Below, piece by piece: positions 25,762 through 34,707 of a stretch of 64,000 nt of DNA. This DNA comes from Acidobacteriota bacterium (GTDB taxonomy: Bacteria; Acidobacteriota; Vicinamibacteria; Vicinamibacterales; UBA2999). The stretch is from the NCBI GenBank assembly GCA_030697165.1, contig JAUYQQ010000022.1, forward strand, positions 124,001-188,000, given 5' to 3'. Below the pieces are notes generated by a model. It was not told the origin of the DNA, ran no database searches, and was given only the letters and a program-made list of their open reading frames with translations. Position numbers and translations under genes: made by a program. Each line of letters begins with the position of its first letter. Position 1 is the first letter of the stretch.

Positions 25762-25838
25762 GGACGTGTCTGATACACCGCGAACTTGATGCTCGATGAG
25801 CCGCGATTGATCGCGAGGACTGAGGCGGGAGGCACCAT
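25749..25838 (-). pseudogene. Acetate kinase N-terminal stub (remnant of a second ackA)
   Basis: ATG 25838 opens a 29-codon frame ending in TGA. Its first 24 residues, with ASVLAINRGSSSIKFAVYQT, align with the start of acetate kinase (LTINGGSSSIRFAVYEA in the intact gene at 19684), and even the DNA is similar to 19616-19680. Homology stops at the point where the glucoamylase-like gene begins (ATG 25761, overlapping the stub). It lies 80 bp downstream of the ATKAA box, so a second copy of ackA probably once belonged to this regulon and was cut by a rearrangement. Confidence 0.75.
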
Positions 25839-25917
25839 GAGTTCAGCCCAGTGTTCCCTAGTGGGCATGGCGCCACTGTTCTAAATGGCACAACGCGAGA
25901 AGCGAAACCCGGGGACG

Positions 25918-26071
25918 ATTAAAACATCTTCATTAACCAGAATTGTCGAAGCTGGCGGCGCAGGTGGACGCCAGCTTGCAGCATGAACGACCGAGAGTCG
26001 CTGTGCGCTGCCAGCACATCTGGCTTTTCCCCACTTGCGGGAACGGCTTGACTGTTTAGGGTAGGCGCCCC
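25918..26071. promoter_or_regulatory. Bidirectional promoter module upstream of the cus operon
   Basis: In the gap 25839-26200. Box ATTAAAACATCTTCAT at 25918-25933 faces the ackA stub. Element TTCCC-CACTTGC-GGGAA at 26027-26043, with GGCTTG at 26045-26050 and a GGGTAGGCGCC block after 8 nt, faces cusC. A TTGCGG/TAGGGT pair with a 16-nt spacer there could be the -35/-10. Remaining 26072-26200 shows no gene; it would be the cus leader. Confidence 0.6.
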
Positions 26072-26200
26072 GCGGTCTCTGAGCACGGACCGTGGGGAAT
26101 TTCCAGCGTCCCGGCAGGAAAACTTCGCACGCGCTCATTGGCGGGGTGCAAGCGTTCGTCGCCGACGTCATGAGAGAGGCCCGCGATTGCGGTAATTACC

Positions 26201-27463
26201 ATGCAAGGTTCCACAGCCGGTCGATTCGTTGTCGTTCTCGTCATCGTGACGATGCTCCAGACGCCCTCTGCTGTCGCCCAGGCGACATCTGCGCTGCAAT
26301 CCCCGCTTAGCCTAGCCGACGTCATTCGCTTAGCCGGTGAACGCAGGGATGAGATCCACGCCGCCCGCGCGCGCACTCTCGCCGCCGAGGCGCGACCGGC
26401 CATCGTGTCAGCGCTCGCCGACCCGATGATCTCCCCCTCGCTTGATCACCTGCCCTTCATGCTGGACGGCGCTGATTTCAGCGTCACCATCGAGCAGCAG
26501 ATTCCGCTCTCCGGTATCCGCGGGCATCGCCGCGCGTCAGCGCTTGCTGATGTCGATCGGCTACGAGCTGAAGCCAACCGGACGACCCTCGATGTGGGGA
26601 TCCAGGCCGCCAACGGATTTCTAATGCTGCAGGAGCGTCGTCGTACGTCGGCCCTGGTCGACGAACAACTTGGCTTCGCGCGGGATGTCGTGACCGCGGC
26701 CAACGCGCGCTACGGCGGCGGCACGGCTCCACAGGCAGACGTGTTGCGCGCCGAGGTCGAGGTGGCACGCCTGGCGGCCTTCGCAAAGGCACTCGTCGCG
26801 GAAGTGCGGGGCGCCGAGGCAATGCTCAATGCGAGCCTCGCCTTGGATGCCGACCTGCCAGTGCCAGCACTCATCCCACTCGCTTTCGCTCTCCCGGTTC
26901 CGGACTGGACCGCCATCAAGACCGCGCTGGTCTCGCGGCCGGAACTGGTCGCCGGGCGCGCCGAGATCGCGCGCGCCGACGCTGAGGTGCTCGTGATGCG
27001 CGACATGTACCGCCCGATGGCGACTATCCGCACGGGACCGGCGTACACCATGGCCGAGGGCCGAGGCTGGATGGCGATGGTGGGCGTCAGCCTGCCGATA
27101 TGGCGCGGCAAGCTACGCGCTGGTGTCGCCGAAGCGCAGGCGATGCGAGTGATGTCTGAAGCCGACTTGCGAGCAATGACTCGAATGATCGAGGGCGATG
27201 CCGCCGTCGCGGTCAACCAACTCCGGGCCGCGTGGGATCGGCAAGCGGCGCTCGCCAGCGATGTCCTGCCGCGCGCCCGCATGGTCATCGAACCGGCCGT
27301 CGCCGGCTACGCAGCGGGCCAACTGCCACTCGTCAGCGTGATTGAAGCCGTGCAAGCTCTGTGGCGGGTCCAGGCCGACCTGATTGCCGCCGACACCGAA
27401 CTGGGTCTTGCCTGGGCGCGTCTCGGGCGGGCAATCGGATCGTACGAGGCGATCATCCAATGA
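26201..27463 (+). CDS. cusC: TolC-family outer-membrane efflux channel (CusC-like)
   Basis: 420 residues. A signal peptide (about 1-26, ending AVA-QA) is followed by two OEP repeats rich in long helices: SLADVIRLAGERRDEIHAAR (about 36-55), DVVTAANARYGGGTAPQADVLRAEVEVARL (second half of helix 2, about 163-192) and GYAAGQLPLVSVIEAVQALW (about 368-387). By family it is the trimeric channel that carries metal ions past the outer membrane. It is first in the operon and overlaps cusB by 4 nt. It lacks the usual lipobox Cys of E. coli CusC. Confidence 0.88.
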   Translation: MQGSTAGRFVVVLVIVTMLQTPSAVAQATSALQSPLSLADVIRLAGERRDEIHAARARTLAAEARPAIVSALADPMISPSLDHLPFMLDGADFSVTIEQQIPLSGIRGHRRASALADVDRLRAEANRTTLDVGIQAANGFLMLQERRRTSALVDEQLGFARDVVTAANARYGGGTAPQADVLRAEVEVARLAAFAKALVAEVRGAEAMLNASLALDADLPVPALIPLAFALPVPDWTAIKTALVSRPELVAGRAEIARADAEVLVMRDMYRPMATIRTGPAYTMAEGRGWMAMVGVSLPIWRGKLRAGVAEAQAMRVMSEADLRAMTRMIEGDAAVAVNQLRAAWDRQAALASDVLPRARMVIEPAVAGYAAGQLPLVSVIEAVQALWRVQADLIAADTELGLAWARLGRAIGSYEAIIQ

Positions 27464-28722
27464 CTACCAACCTTCGTCGATTCGCTGCGCCAATGGCCGC
27501 CGTCGTGGTGACAGCCGCGCTCTTCACCGTCACCCTCTGGGCACAGCGCTCACGCGAGGCGTGGCCATTCGCGCCAGCCGCACAGCCAGCCGCTCCGATG
27601 GAGATGCCGGCCGCCGTCTCGACGCCGGCAACCGGATCGACTCACGATCGCGTTCCGATCGACGGCACGGCGTCGACCGTCGAGCAACTCGGCATTCGTC
27701 TCGAGACGGTGGCGCGCGAGACGCTGACACAAGCGGTGCGAGCCGTCGCCACCGTGGTGCCGGACGAATCGCGAATTTCCCACGTGCACACGCGGGTGTC
27801 GGGCTGGGTGGAACATCTCGACGTCAACACGACGGGCGAAATGGTCCGCGCCGGGCAACCCCTCGCGCACATTTTTTCGCAAGAGCTCTTCTCGTCCCAA
27901 ACGGAGTACCTTGCCATCCGGCGGACGACCTCCGCATCCGGGATCACGAGCGTGGTCGTGGCTGGCGGACGGACGAGACTCGGCGTCTTGGGGATGACGC
28001 CAGCAGACATCGATGCCATCGAGCGGACGGGCGAGCCGAGGCGGCTGTTCACTGTTGCCGCCCCGCGGAGCGGCGTCGTCGTCAACCGTGGCGTGACCGT
28101 GGGCACCTCGGTGGATCCGTCAACCACGCTGCTGACGATTGCCGACCTGTCGCGGGTCTGGATTCTCGCAGAAGTACCAGAGGCGAACATAGCCACCGTC
28201 ACCATTGGCACACGGGCCACCCTGGACTTTCCTGCCTCAGGCAGGACCCCGTTTGAGGCGCGGATCGACTTCATCTACCCGACCCTGTCTGAACGAACGC
28301 GCACGCTGCGTGTCCGCCTGTCTGCCGGCAATGCCAACGGCGCGCTCAGGCCTGGGCTATACGGCACCGTGGCATTCGAATCCGCTGGACCGTCAGTTAT
28401 CACGGTGCCGCGTGACGCCGTCGTTGACACCGGCGTCCAGCAACACGTCTTCGTCGCCACGGGCGACCGATACGAGCCGAGAGCGGTCACGCTTGGCGTC
28501 CAATTAGCCGATCGCGTTGAGATCCGCACGGGGCTTCAAGAAGGGGAGCAGGTCGTCGCGGCCGGTGTGTTCCTGCTGGATTCTGAAAGCCGCCTGCGTG
28601 CGACCGGCGGCGGGGGTGGGCATAGCGGTCATGGCGCTCCGGCAACCGCCAAGACGCCAGCTCCGCCGGCCACGACCCCGAAGACGCCGGCCGCCGACCC
28701 ACACGCTGGGCACAAGCAGTAG
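27460..28722 (+). CDS. cusB: Periplasmic adaptor of metal RND efflux (CusB-like)
   Basis: 420 residues from ATG 27460 overlapping the cusC stop. An N-terminal membrane/signal helix (about 10-28) is followed by Met/Pro linker AAPMEMPAAV, a Met-poor variant of the CusB metal site. Then barrel-hybrid strands HVHTRVSGWVEHL (about 106-118), AGQPLAHIFSQELF, the beta-barrel TIGTRATLDFPASG and a membrane-proximal part. The C-terminal tail is GGGGGHSGHG...DPHAGHKQ, His-rich metal-binding, echoing the DPHAGH motif of CopA and CopB. By family it links CusA and CusC and passes Cu(I)/Ag(I). Confidence 0.9.
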   Translation: MTTNLRRFAAPMAAVVVTAALFTVTLWAQRSREAWPFAPAAQPAAPMEMPAAVSTPATGSTHDRVPIDGTASTVEQLGIRLETVARETLTQAVRAVATVVPDESRISHVHTRVSGWVEHLDVNTTGEMVRAGQPLAHIFSQELFSSQTEYLAIRRTTSASGITSVVVAGGRTRLGVLGMTPADIDAIERTGEPRRLFTVAAPRSGVVVNRGVTVGTSVDPSTTLLTIADLSRVWILAEVPEANIATVTIGTRATLDFPASGRTPFEARIDFIYPTLSERTRTLRVRLSAGNANGALRPGLYGTVAFESAGPSVITVPRDAVVDTGVQQHVFVATGDRYEPRAVTLGVQLADRVEIRTGLQEGEQVVAAGVFLLDSESRLRATGGGGGHSGHGAPATAKTPAPPATTPKTPAADPHAGHKQ

Positions 28723-28724
28723 CC

Positions 28725-31700
28725 ATGGTCGAACGCATCATCGAACTATCGGTCCGCCACCGTTGGGTGGTCTTCGGCGTGGTGCTCGTGATGTCCTTGT
28801 GGGCCGTCGACTCGGTCCGCAGGACCCCGCTCGATGCGTTGCCTGACCTGTCCGATCCGCAGGTGATCATCTACACCGAATGGATGGGACGCAGCCCGGA
28901 CCTGGTCGAAGATCAGATCACCTACCCCCTGGTGCGCGCGCTGCAGAGCACACCCGGCATCGCGACCGTCCGTGGTTACTCGATGTTTGGCATGAGCTTC
29001 ACCTACGCCATCTTTGCCGACGGCACCGACATCTACTGGGCGCGGACGCGCGTGCTCGAACAACTGGGCCGGGTTCAGCAACTGCTGCCTCCCGATGTCT
29101 CGCCGACCCTCGGCCCTGACGCCAGTGGCCTGGGATGGGTCTACCAGTACGTCTTGAAGGACAGCAGTGGCCAGTTGGACCTCGCCGAACTCCGTGCCCT
29201 GCAGGACTTCACGGTACGTCCCGCGCTACAGGCGGTCACCGGGGTGGCGGAAGTGGCGTCTCTCGGCGGATTCGAACGCCAATATCAAATCGTCGTCGAC
29301 CCCGAGCGGCTGGTCGGCTTTGGGCTCACCCTGACCGATGTCACCCGATCGGTGCGCGATGCCAACGCGGAGGTCGGCGCGCGCGTGCTCGAACTGGCCG
29401 GTCGCGAGTACGTGCTGCGCGGTCGCGGCTACGTCAAGACACTGGCCGACCTCGAGCAGAGCGTCGTCGCGGTCGGTGCCGGCGGCACGCCCATTCGGCT
29501 CGGTGACGTGGCCAGCGTTCGCTTCGGGCCGGAGATTCGGCGCGGGGCCGCCGACTGGAACGGCACTGGCGAAGCCGTGGGCGGCATCGTCGTGATGCGC
29601 ATCGGCTCCAATGCGCTGCAGGTCATCCAGGCGCTCGAGGCCGACATCGCGACGCTGCGGCTTCCCGACGGCGTCAGCCTGATCCCGACGTATGACCGGT
29701 CCGAGTTGATCCTCGGGTCCGTCAACACGCTGAAGACGACGCTGATTCAGCAGGCGGTGATCGTGACCATCATCTGCCTGGTGTTCCTGTTCCACGCGCG
29801 CTCCGCACTGATCGTCATGATCGTGCTGCCGCTGTCGGTACTGATGTCCTTCATTGCGATTCGCTACCTGGGCCTGTCGTCCAACATCATGACGCTCGGT
29901 GGCATCGCGATTGCCATCGGCGAGCTCGCCGATGCCGTAATCGTGCTGATCGAGAATGCGCACGTGCGTCTCGCAGCCGCGCCGCCGGAGTCGGATCGCA
30001 AGCAGGTGATCGTCGACGCGTGCAAGGAGGTCGGCCGGCCGCTGTTCTTCTCGCTGCTGCTGATCACCATCAGCTTCCTGCCGATCTTCACGCTGGCCGG
30101 CCAGGCGGGCAAGCTGTTCACGCCGCTCGCCTATACCAAGACCTTCGCGATGTTCGCCGCCGCCGTGTTGTCGATCACGCTCGCGCCGCCACTGATGGTG
30201 CTGCTGCTGCGCGGCCGCTTCCGCACCGAGGCCACCAATCCAGTCAGCCGCATTCTGAGCGCGCTCTATCGGCCGATCGCGGTGCTGGTGGTTCGGTTCC
30301 GAATCGTCGTCGTCGCGTTGGCCGTGCTCCTGATGCTCGCGACCGTGCCGGTGTTCCAGCGCCTCGGCTCGGAGTTCATGCCACCGCTCGACGAGGGTTC
30401 GCTGCTCGTGATGCCGACCACGTTTCCGGGCATCGCGATTGAAGAGGCGCGCCGGGCGCTGACGATGCAGAACCGGATCATTATGAGCTTCCCGGAGGTG
30501 GCGTCGGTGCATGGCAAGGCCGGCCGCGCTGAAACGGCGACCGATCCCGCCCAGCTCGACATGATCGAATCCGTCATTGCGCTGCATCCACGCGACGCAT
30601 GGCCGACGTCCTACACCGCCCGATGGTACAGCACCGTCGCGCCCGACTGGATGAAGTGGGCGTTCAGGCCGGTATGGCCAGAGCAGCGCGCTCGCACGTT
30701 AGCGGAATTGTCGAGAGATCTCGATGCGGCCCTGCAGATGCCCGGCTATCAAATGGCGATCGCGCCGCCGATCCGAACCCGAATCGACATGCTCTCGACG
30801 GGAGTTCGGACGCCAGTCGGGATCAAGGTGTTTGGCGACGATCTCAAGGAGATTGAACGCATCAGCGTGGATCTCGAGGGCATGTTGCGTGCGGTCCCTG
30901 GCACGCGCAGCACCTTCGCCGAGCGCCAGACGGGACGTGAGTATATCGACATTACGCCGAACCGAGACGCCATCGCGCGATATGGTCTGACGGTCCGGGA
31001 CGTCCAGGACGTCGTTGAGGCGGCCGTCGGCGGCATGACGGTGTCGACGGCTATCGCGGGGCGCGCTCGCTTTTCGATCAACCTGCGCTATGCGGCCGAT
31101 CAACGCGCCGACCCGCAGGCGCTCCGCCGGATTCTGGTGCCGGTGCAGTCGACGGCCAGTGTAATGGACTTCGGCGGCGGCAATGCCGGGGCCGGGGCCA
31201 CCGCGCCGGGCGGTGGCATGGCCAGCTCTCCTGCCAGTTCCGGAGGAGGCATGGGTGGCTCGATGTCCTCGGGCGGGGGCCAGCCGGGCGGAACGGCGAC
31301 CTCATCGGCACTTCCGGCACCGGCGATGGGAGGGCTCACGGCCTCGCCAGACTTCATGGAGCAGTGGCGGCAGACCGGCGCGTCGGTGCCGCTCGGCGAG
31401 CTCGCCGAGGTCCGCGTGACCACCGGTCCCCCGATGATCAAGGATGAGAACGGTGTGCTGGTGGGCTACGTGTTCGCCGACATCGACCAGACCCAACGCG
31501 ACCTCGGTGGCTGGGTGAGTGACGCCAAGGCCGTGGTCGCGTCGCGCCTCAGCCTGCCGGCTGGATATCGGCTGCAGTGGACGGGGCAATACGAGTTCCT
31601 CGCCGAGATGGAAGCCCGGCTGCGATTTGTCATCCCTTTGACGCTCCTTCTCGTCGTCGTACTCCTGTATCTGTCTATGCGCGGATGGCCGCAGACCTTC

Positions 31701-32192
31701 CTCGTGCTGTCCAGCCTGCCGTTCGCACTGGCCGGCAGTGTCTGGCTGTTGGCGTTGATGGATTACAACTTGTCGACAGCAGTGTGGGTTGGCCTGATCG
31801 CCGTCGCCGGTGTGGCCGCGGAGACCGGCATCGTGATGGTGGTCTATCTCGATGAAGCGTTCACGCGATACATGAAAGAAGGCCGGATTCGCACGCCGGA
31901 CGACGTGGACGCCGCCGTGGTTGAAGGCGCGGCCGCGCGCGTGCGCCCGCTGGTGATGACCGTTGCGACGACGGTGCTGGGTCTGCTGCCGTTGCTGTGG
32001 GAGGCAGGTGTCGGCGCGGACGTTTCGGCACGCACGGCCGCGCCGGTCGTGGGCGGCTTGTGGTCCTGCATGCTGCTCACCCTGCTCGTGTTGCCCGCCG
32101 CTTATGCGATGTGGCGCCGGCATCAGGTGAGGGTCGCCATGACGGCGCCGCACAACAAGCTCGTCGAGGCTCCAGCCGCCGGTGTTGCATGA
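28725..32192 (+). CDS. cusA: Heavy-metal RND pump (CusA-like)
   Basis: 1155 residues, longer than the roughly 1040-1050 usual for CusA. TM1 near 10-30, large periplasmic loops, TM bundles near 335-500 and 980-1140. The family start MVERIIELSVRHRWVV and the TM4 acidic motif GGIAIAIGELADAVIVLIEN (Asp in ELADA, about 393-412) fit. An extra Gly/Met/Ser-rich loop at about 815-870 (GGGMASSPASSGGGMGG and similar) is inserted in the second periplasmic domain where other CusA proteins are shorter. It overlaps the next ATPase by 4 nt. Cu(I)/Ag(I) exporter by family. Confidence 0.93.
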   Translation: MVERIIELSVRHRWVVFGVVLVMSLWAVDSVRRTPLDALPDLSDPQVIIYTEWMGRSPDLVEDQITYPLVRALQSTPGIATVRGYSMFGMSFTYAIFADGTDIYWARTRVLEQLGRVQQLLPPDVSPTLGPDASGLGWVYQYVLKDSSGQLDLAELRALQDFTVRPALQAVTGVAEVASLGGFERQYQIVVDPERLVGFGLTLTDVTRSVRDANAEVGARVLELAGREYVLRGRGYVKTLADLEQSVVAVGAGGTPIRLGDVASVRFGPEIRRGAADWNGTGEAVGGIVVMRIGSNALQVIQALEADIATLRLPDGVSLIPTYDRSELILGSVNTLKTTLIQQAVIVTIICLVFLFHARSALIVMIVLPLSVLMSFIAIRYLGLSSNIMTLGGIAIAIGELADAVIVLIENAHVRLAAAPPESDRKQVIVDACKEVGRPLFFSLLLITISFLPIFTLAGQAGKLFTPLAYTKTFAMFAAAVLSITLAPPLMVLLLRGRFRTEATNPVSRILSALYRPIAVLVVRFRIVVVALAVLLMLATVPVFQRLGSEFMPPLDEGSLLVMPTTFPGIAIEEARRALTMQNRIIMSFPEVASVHGKAGRAETATDPAQLDMIESVIALHPRDAWPTSYTARWYSTVAPDWMKWAFRPVWPEQRARTLAELSRDLDAALQMPGYQMAIAPPIRTRIDMLSTGVRTPVGIKVFGDDLKEIERISVDLEGMLRAVPGTRSTFAERQTGREYIDITPNRDAIARYGLTVRDVQDVVEAAVGGMTVSTAIAGRARFSINLRYAADQRADPQALRRILVPVQSTASVMDFGGGNAGAGATAPGGGMASSPASSGGGMGGSMSSGGGQPGGTATSSALPAPAMGGLTASPDFMEQWRQTGASVPLGELAEVRVTTGPPMIKDENGVLVGYVFADIDQTQRDLGGWVSDAKAVVASRLSLPAGYRLQWTGQYEFLAEMEARLRFVIPLTLLLVVVLLYLSMRGWPQTFLVLSSLPFALAGSVWLLALMDYNLSTAVWVGLIAVAGVAAETGIVMVVYLDEAFTRYMKEGRIRTPDDVDAAVVEGAAARVRPLVMTVATTVLGLLPLLWEAGVGADVSARTAAPVVGGLWSCMLLTLLVLPAAYAMWRRHQVRVAMTAPHNKLVEAPAAGVA

Positions 32193-34651
32193 CCCCCGAC
32201 ACGGTGATGCCCGCCGCAGTCACTCCAGATCCAGATAGCCAGGCGGTTCCTGCTGCCGGCCTTTCTTCAGTTGAAGCCGAGCGCCGTCTCACCGAGTTCG
32301 GCGCGAACGAGATTCGGCGCGAGCAGGCGACCAGCGTAGTGAAGCTGGTCGCTCGTCAGTTCGCCAGCCCGGTCATCTGGTTGTTGATTGGCGCGAGCGT
32401 TGTGTCCGTCGGACTGGGCGAACTGCTCGACGCGATCGCCATCGGCGCAATCGTGGTTGTCAACGGAGCCATTGGCTTCTTTCAGGAACACCGTGCGGAG
32501 CAGGCCGTGATGGCGCTCCGCTCGATGACCGCGCCACGGGCGCGAGTGATGCGAGACGGTCACAGTGTGATGGTGCCCGCGGGAACCGTCGTGCCGGGCG
32601 ACTACCTGGTGCTCGAACCAGGCGACATTGCCGCAGCCGACGCACGGTTGCGAACCGCGCACGCGCTGACCACCAATGAAGCACCGTTGACGGGCGAAAG
32701 TGCGGCGGTTGAGAAGAGCACGAAGCCCTCGGCTGCGGACGCGCCGCTCGCCGAGCGGGGCGACTTCGTGTTCATGGGGACGTCGGTAGCGACCGGCACA
32801 GCCGTGGCCGAGGTCGTGGCCACGGGAATGCAGACGGAGCTAGGCAAGATCGCCCACCTGTTGGCCACCGCGCAGGAGAGCGTGACGCCGTTGCAGCGTC
32901 GCCTTGCCCAGGTCAGCCGGACTCTCCTTTATCTCTGCGGCGGCATTGTCGCGGTGGTCGCTTTGGCGGGCATACTGCGCGGCTGGCCGTCCCTGCAGGT
33001 GTTCATGGCGGCCGTGTCGCTCGCGGTGGCGGCGGTTCCCGAGGGCCTGCCGGCGGTGGTGACGATCGCACTTGCGGTCGGCGTCCAACGGATGGCGGCC
33101 CGCAATCTGCTGGTCCGACGGCTCGCCGCAGTCGAGACGCTTGGATGCGTCACCGTCATTTGCACCGACAAGACCGGCACCTTGACGACCGGCGTCATGC
33201 GTGTGCGCGAGCTTTGGGGCCCGGATCACACCAGCCTGTTGCGAGCCGGTGCGGCGTGTAGCGATGCCGAGATCGGACACGACGGAAAGCCAGGTGTCGG
33301 TGACCCGACTGAGTTGGCAATCCTGATCGCTGCCGCCGAGCGGGGTATCGATCGGGCCGAGATCGAAACGACCAACCCTCGCGTGACCGTACTTCCGTTC
33401 GACACCGTCCTGAAACGGATGTCGATTAAACGCGCCGATGGCGACACCTACATGAAGGGCGCCATCGAAAGCGTGCTGCCACTCTGCCAGGAGGGTGTCG
33501 GCAATGCGTCGGAGGCAAACACGCAGATGGCGGAGCGTGGTCTCCGTGTCCTGGCCGTCGCCGTGACACGGGCCGGATCGGCGAATGGCACCGCGTTGCT
33601 TGGGCTGATCGGCATCGCCGATCCACCCCGCACGGAAGCCATCGCCGCAATCGCCGCGGCCCGCGCGGCCGGCATCACGACCGTCATGATCACCGGCGAC
33701 CATCCCACAACCGCTCGCGCCATTGCCAGAGAGCTCGGCATCCTGTCCAGCGGGGCCGTCCCTGACGATGTCGTGCATGCCAGGGCGACTCCAGAGGACA
33801 AGATTCGCATTGTGCGGGACTGGAAGACGCGCGGTGCCATTGTCGCGATGACTGGAGACGGCGTGAACGACGCGCCGGCGCTCCGCGAGGCACATATTGG
33901 CATCGCGATGGGGGTCACCGGCACCGAGGTGACGCGCGAGGCGTCGGACATGGTGCTGGCTGACGACAACTTCGCCAGCATTGTTGCTGCGATCAGAGAA
34001 GGCCGGGGCATTTTCGACAACATCCGGAAGACCCTCGTGTACCTGCTGTCCGGAAATACAGCTGAACTGACAGTCATGCTCGTGGCTGCGTTGAGCGGAT
34101 TGCCACTACCCCTGCTGCCGCTTCACTTGCTGTGGATCAATGTAGTCACCGATGGGCTGCCGGCGTTGGCCTTGGTTGTCGATCCACCCGAGTCCGATGT
34201 TCTTCAGCGGGCACCGCGCCATCCTGACGAACCGATGCTGGGACCCGTGGAATGGCGATTCATCATCGTAACGGGCTTGCTCCAAGCTGTTGCGACTCTA
34301 GCCGTCTTCGTCTGGGCGCTGAAAACGCGCGACTTATCCGAGGCGCGCAATCTTGCGTTCTCGGTGCTGGTTTTCGGCGAACTCTTCCGCGCTTTTGCTG
34401 CCAGGAGCACAACACGCGTGTTCTGGGAGGTCGGCGCCTTCACTAATCTGCGCCTGTTGGGAGTGGTGGTGTTCTCGGTGTTGATGCAACTTGGTATCCA
34501 CCATATCCCGGCGGCCCAGGCAATCTTCGACACCAGCCCACTGTCGGCGGCTGATTGCGCCTTAACACTCTTAGTCGCGCTGGGCCCGGTGACTGCGATT
34601 GAGGTGTGGAAACTGGTTAGTCGTGCGAAGAATGGCCGCATGTCAATCTAA
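32189..34651 (+). CDS. P2A-type (SERCA-like) cation-transporting ATPase
   Basis: 820 residues from ATG 32189, overlapping the cusA stop. Cation_ATPase_N domain about 18-80, TM pair, TNEAPLTGESAAVEK (actuator, about 155-169), PEGLPAVVTIALAVG in TM4 (about 280-294; typical of Ca2+/Mn2+ pumps rather than CPx metal pumps), CTDKTGTLTTG (phospho-Asp, about 327), and [17 protein letters not shown]. Ten TM helices, cytosolic catalytic loops. It has none of the CPC/CPH signatures, so it is not a P1B pump. Its presence as the fourth gene of a cus operon is unusual. Confidence 0.88.
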   Translation: MTPDTVMPAAVTPDPDSQAVPAAGLSSVEAERRLTEFGANEIRREQATSVVKLVARQFASPVIWLLIGASVVSVGLGELLDAIAIGAIVVVNGAIGFFQEHRAEQAVMALRSMTAPRARVMRDGHSVMVPAGTVVPGDYLVLEPGDIAAADARLRTAHALTTNEAPLTGESAAVEKSTKPSAADAPLAERGDFVFMGTSVATGTAVAEVVATGMQTELGKIAHLLATAQESVTPLQRRLAQVSRTLLYLCGGIVAVVALAGILRGWPSLQVFMAAVSLAVAAVPEGLPAVVTIALAVGVQRMAARNLLVRRLAAVETLGCVTVICTDKTGTLTTGVMRVRELWGPDHTSLLRAGAACSDAEIGHDGKPGVGDPTELAILIAAAERGIDRAEIETTNPRVTVLPFDTVLKRMSIKRADGDTYMKGAIESVLPLCQEGVGNASEANTQMAERGLRVLAVAVTRAGSANGTALLGLIGIADPPRTEAIAAIAAARAAGITTVMITGDHPTTARAIARELGILSSGAVPDDVVHARATPEDKIRIVRDWKTRGAIVAMTGDGVNDAPALREAHIGIAMGVTGTEVTREASDMVLADDNFASIVAAIREGRGIFDNIRKTLVYLLSGNTAELTVMLVAALSGLPLPLLPLHLLWINVVTDGLPALALVVDPPESDVLQRAPRHPDEPMLGPVEWRFIIVTGLLQAVATLAVFVWALKTRDLSEARNLAFSVLVFGELFRAFAARSTTRVFWEVGAFTNLRLLGVVVFSVLMQLGIHHIPAAQAIFDTSPLSAADCALTLLVALGPVTAIEVWKLVSRAKNGRMSI

Positions 34652-34707
34652 TGAGCCGCAATCGATACCTAATCGACCGGCAAAACATCTTAACGACGGG
34701 GAACGTT

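Noticed and set aside
29226-30587. 453-residue open frame opposite cusA
   Set aside because: Antisense shadow; charge-rich without recognisable fold.
34679-34694. Partial box AAAACATCTTAAC before the AAA gene
   Set aside because: Only one half-site fits; it lies inside the longer possible reading frame.
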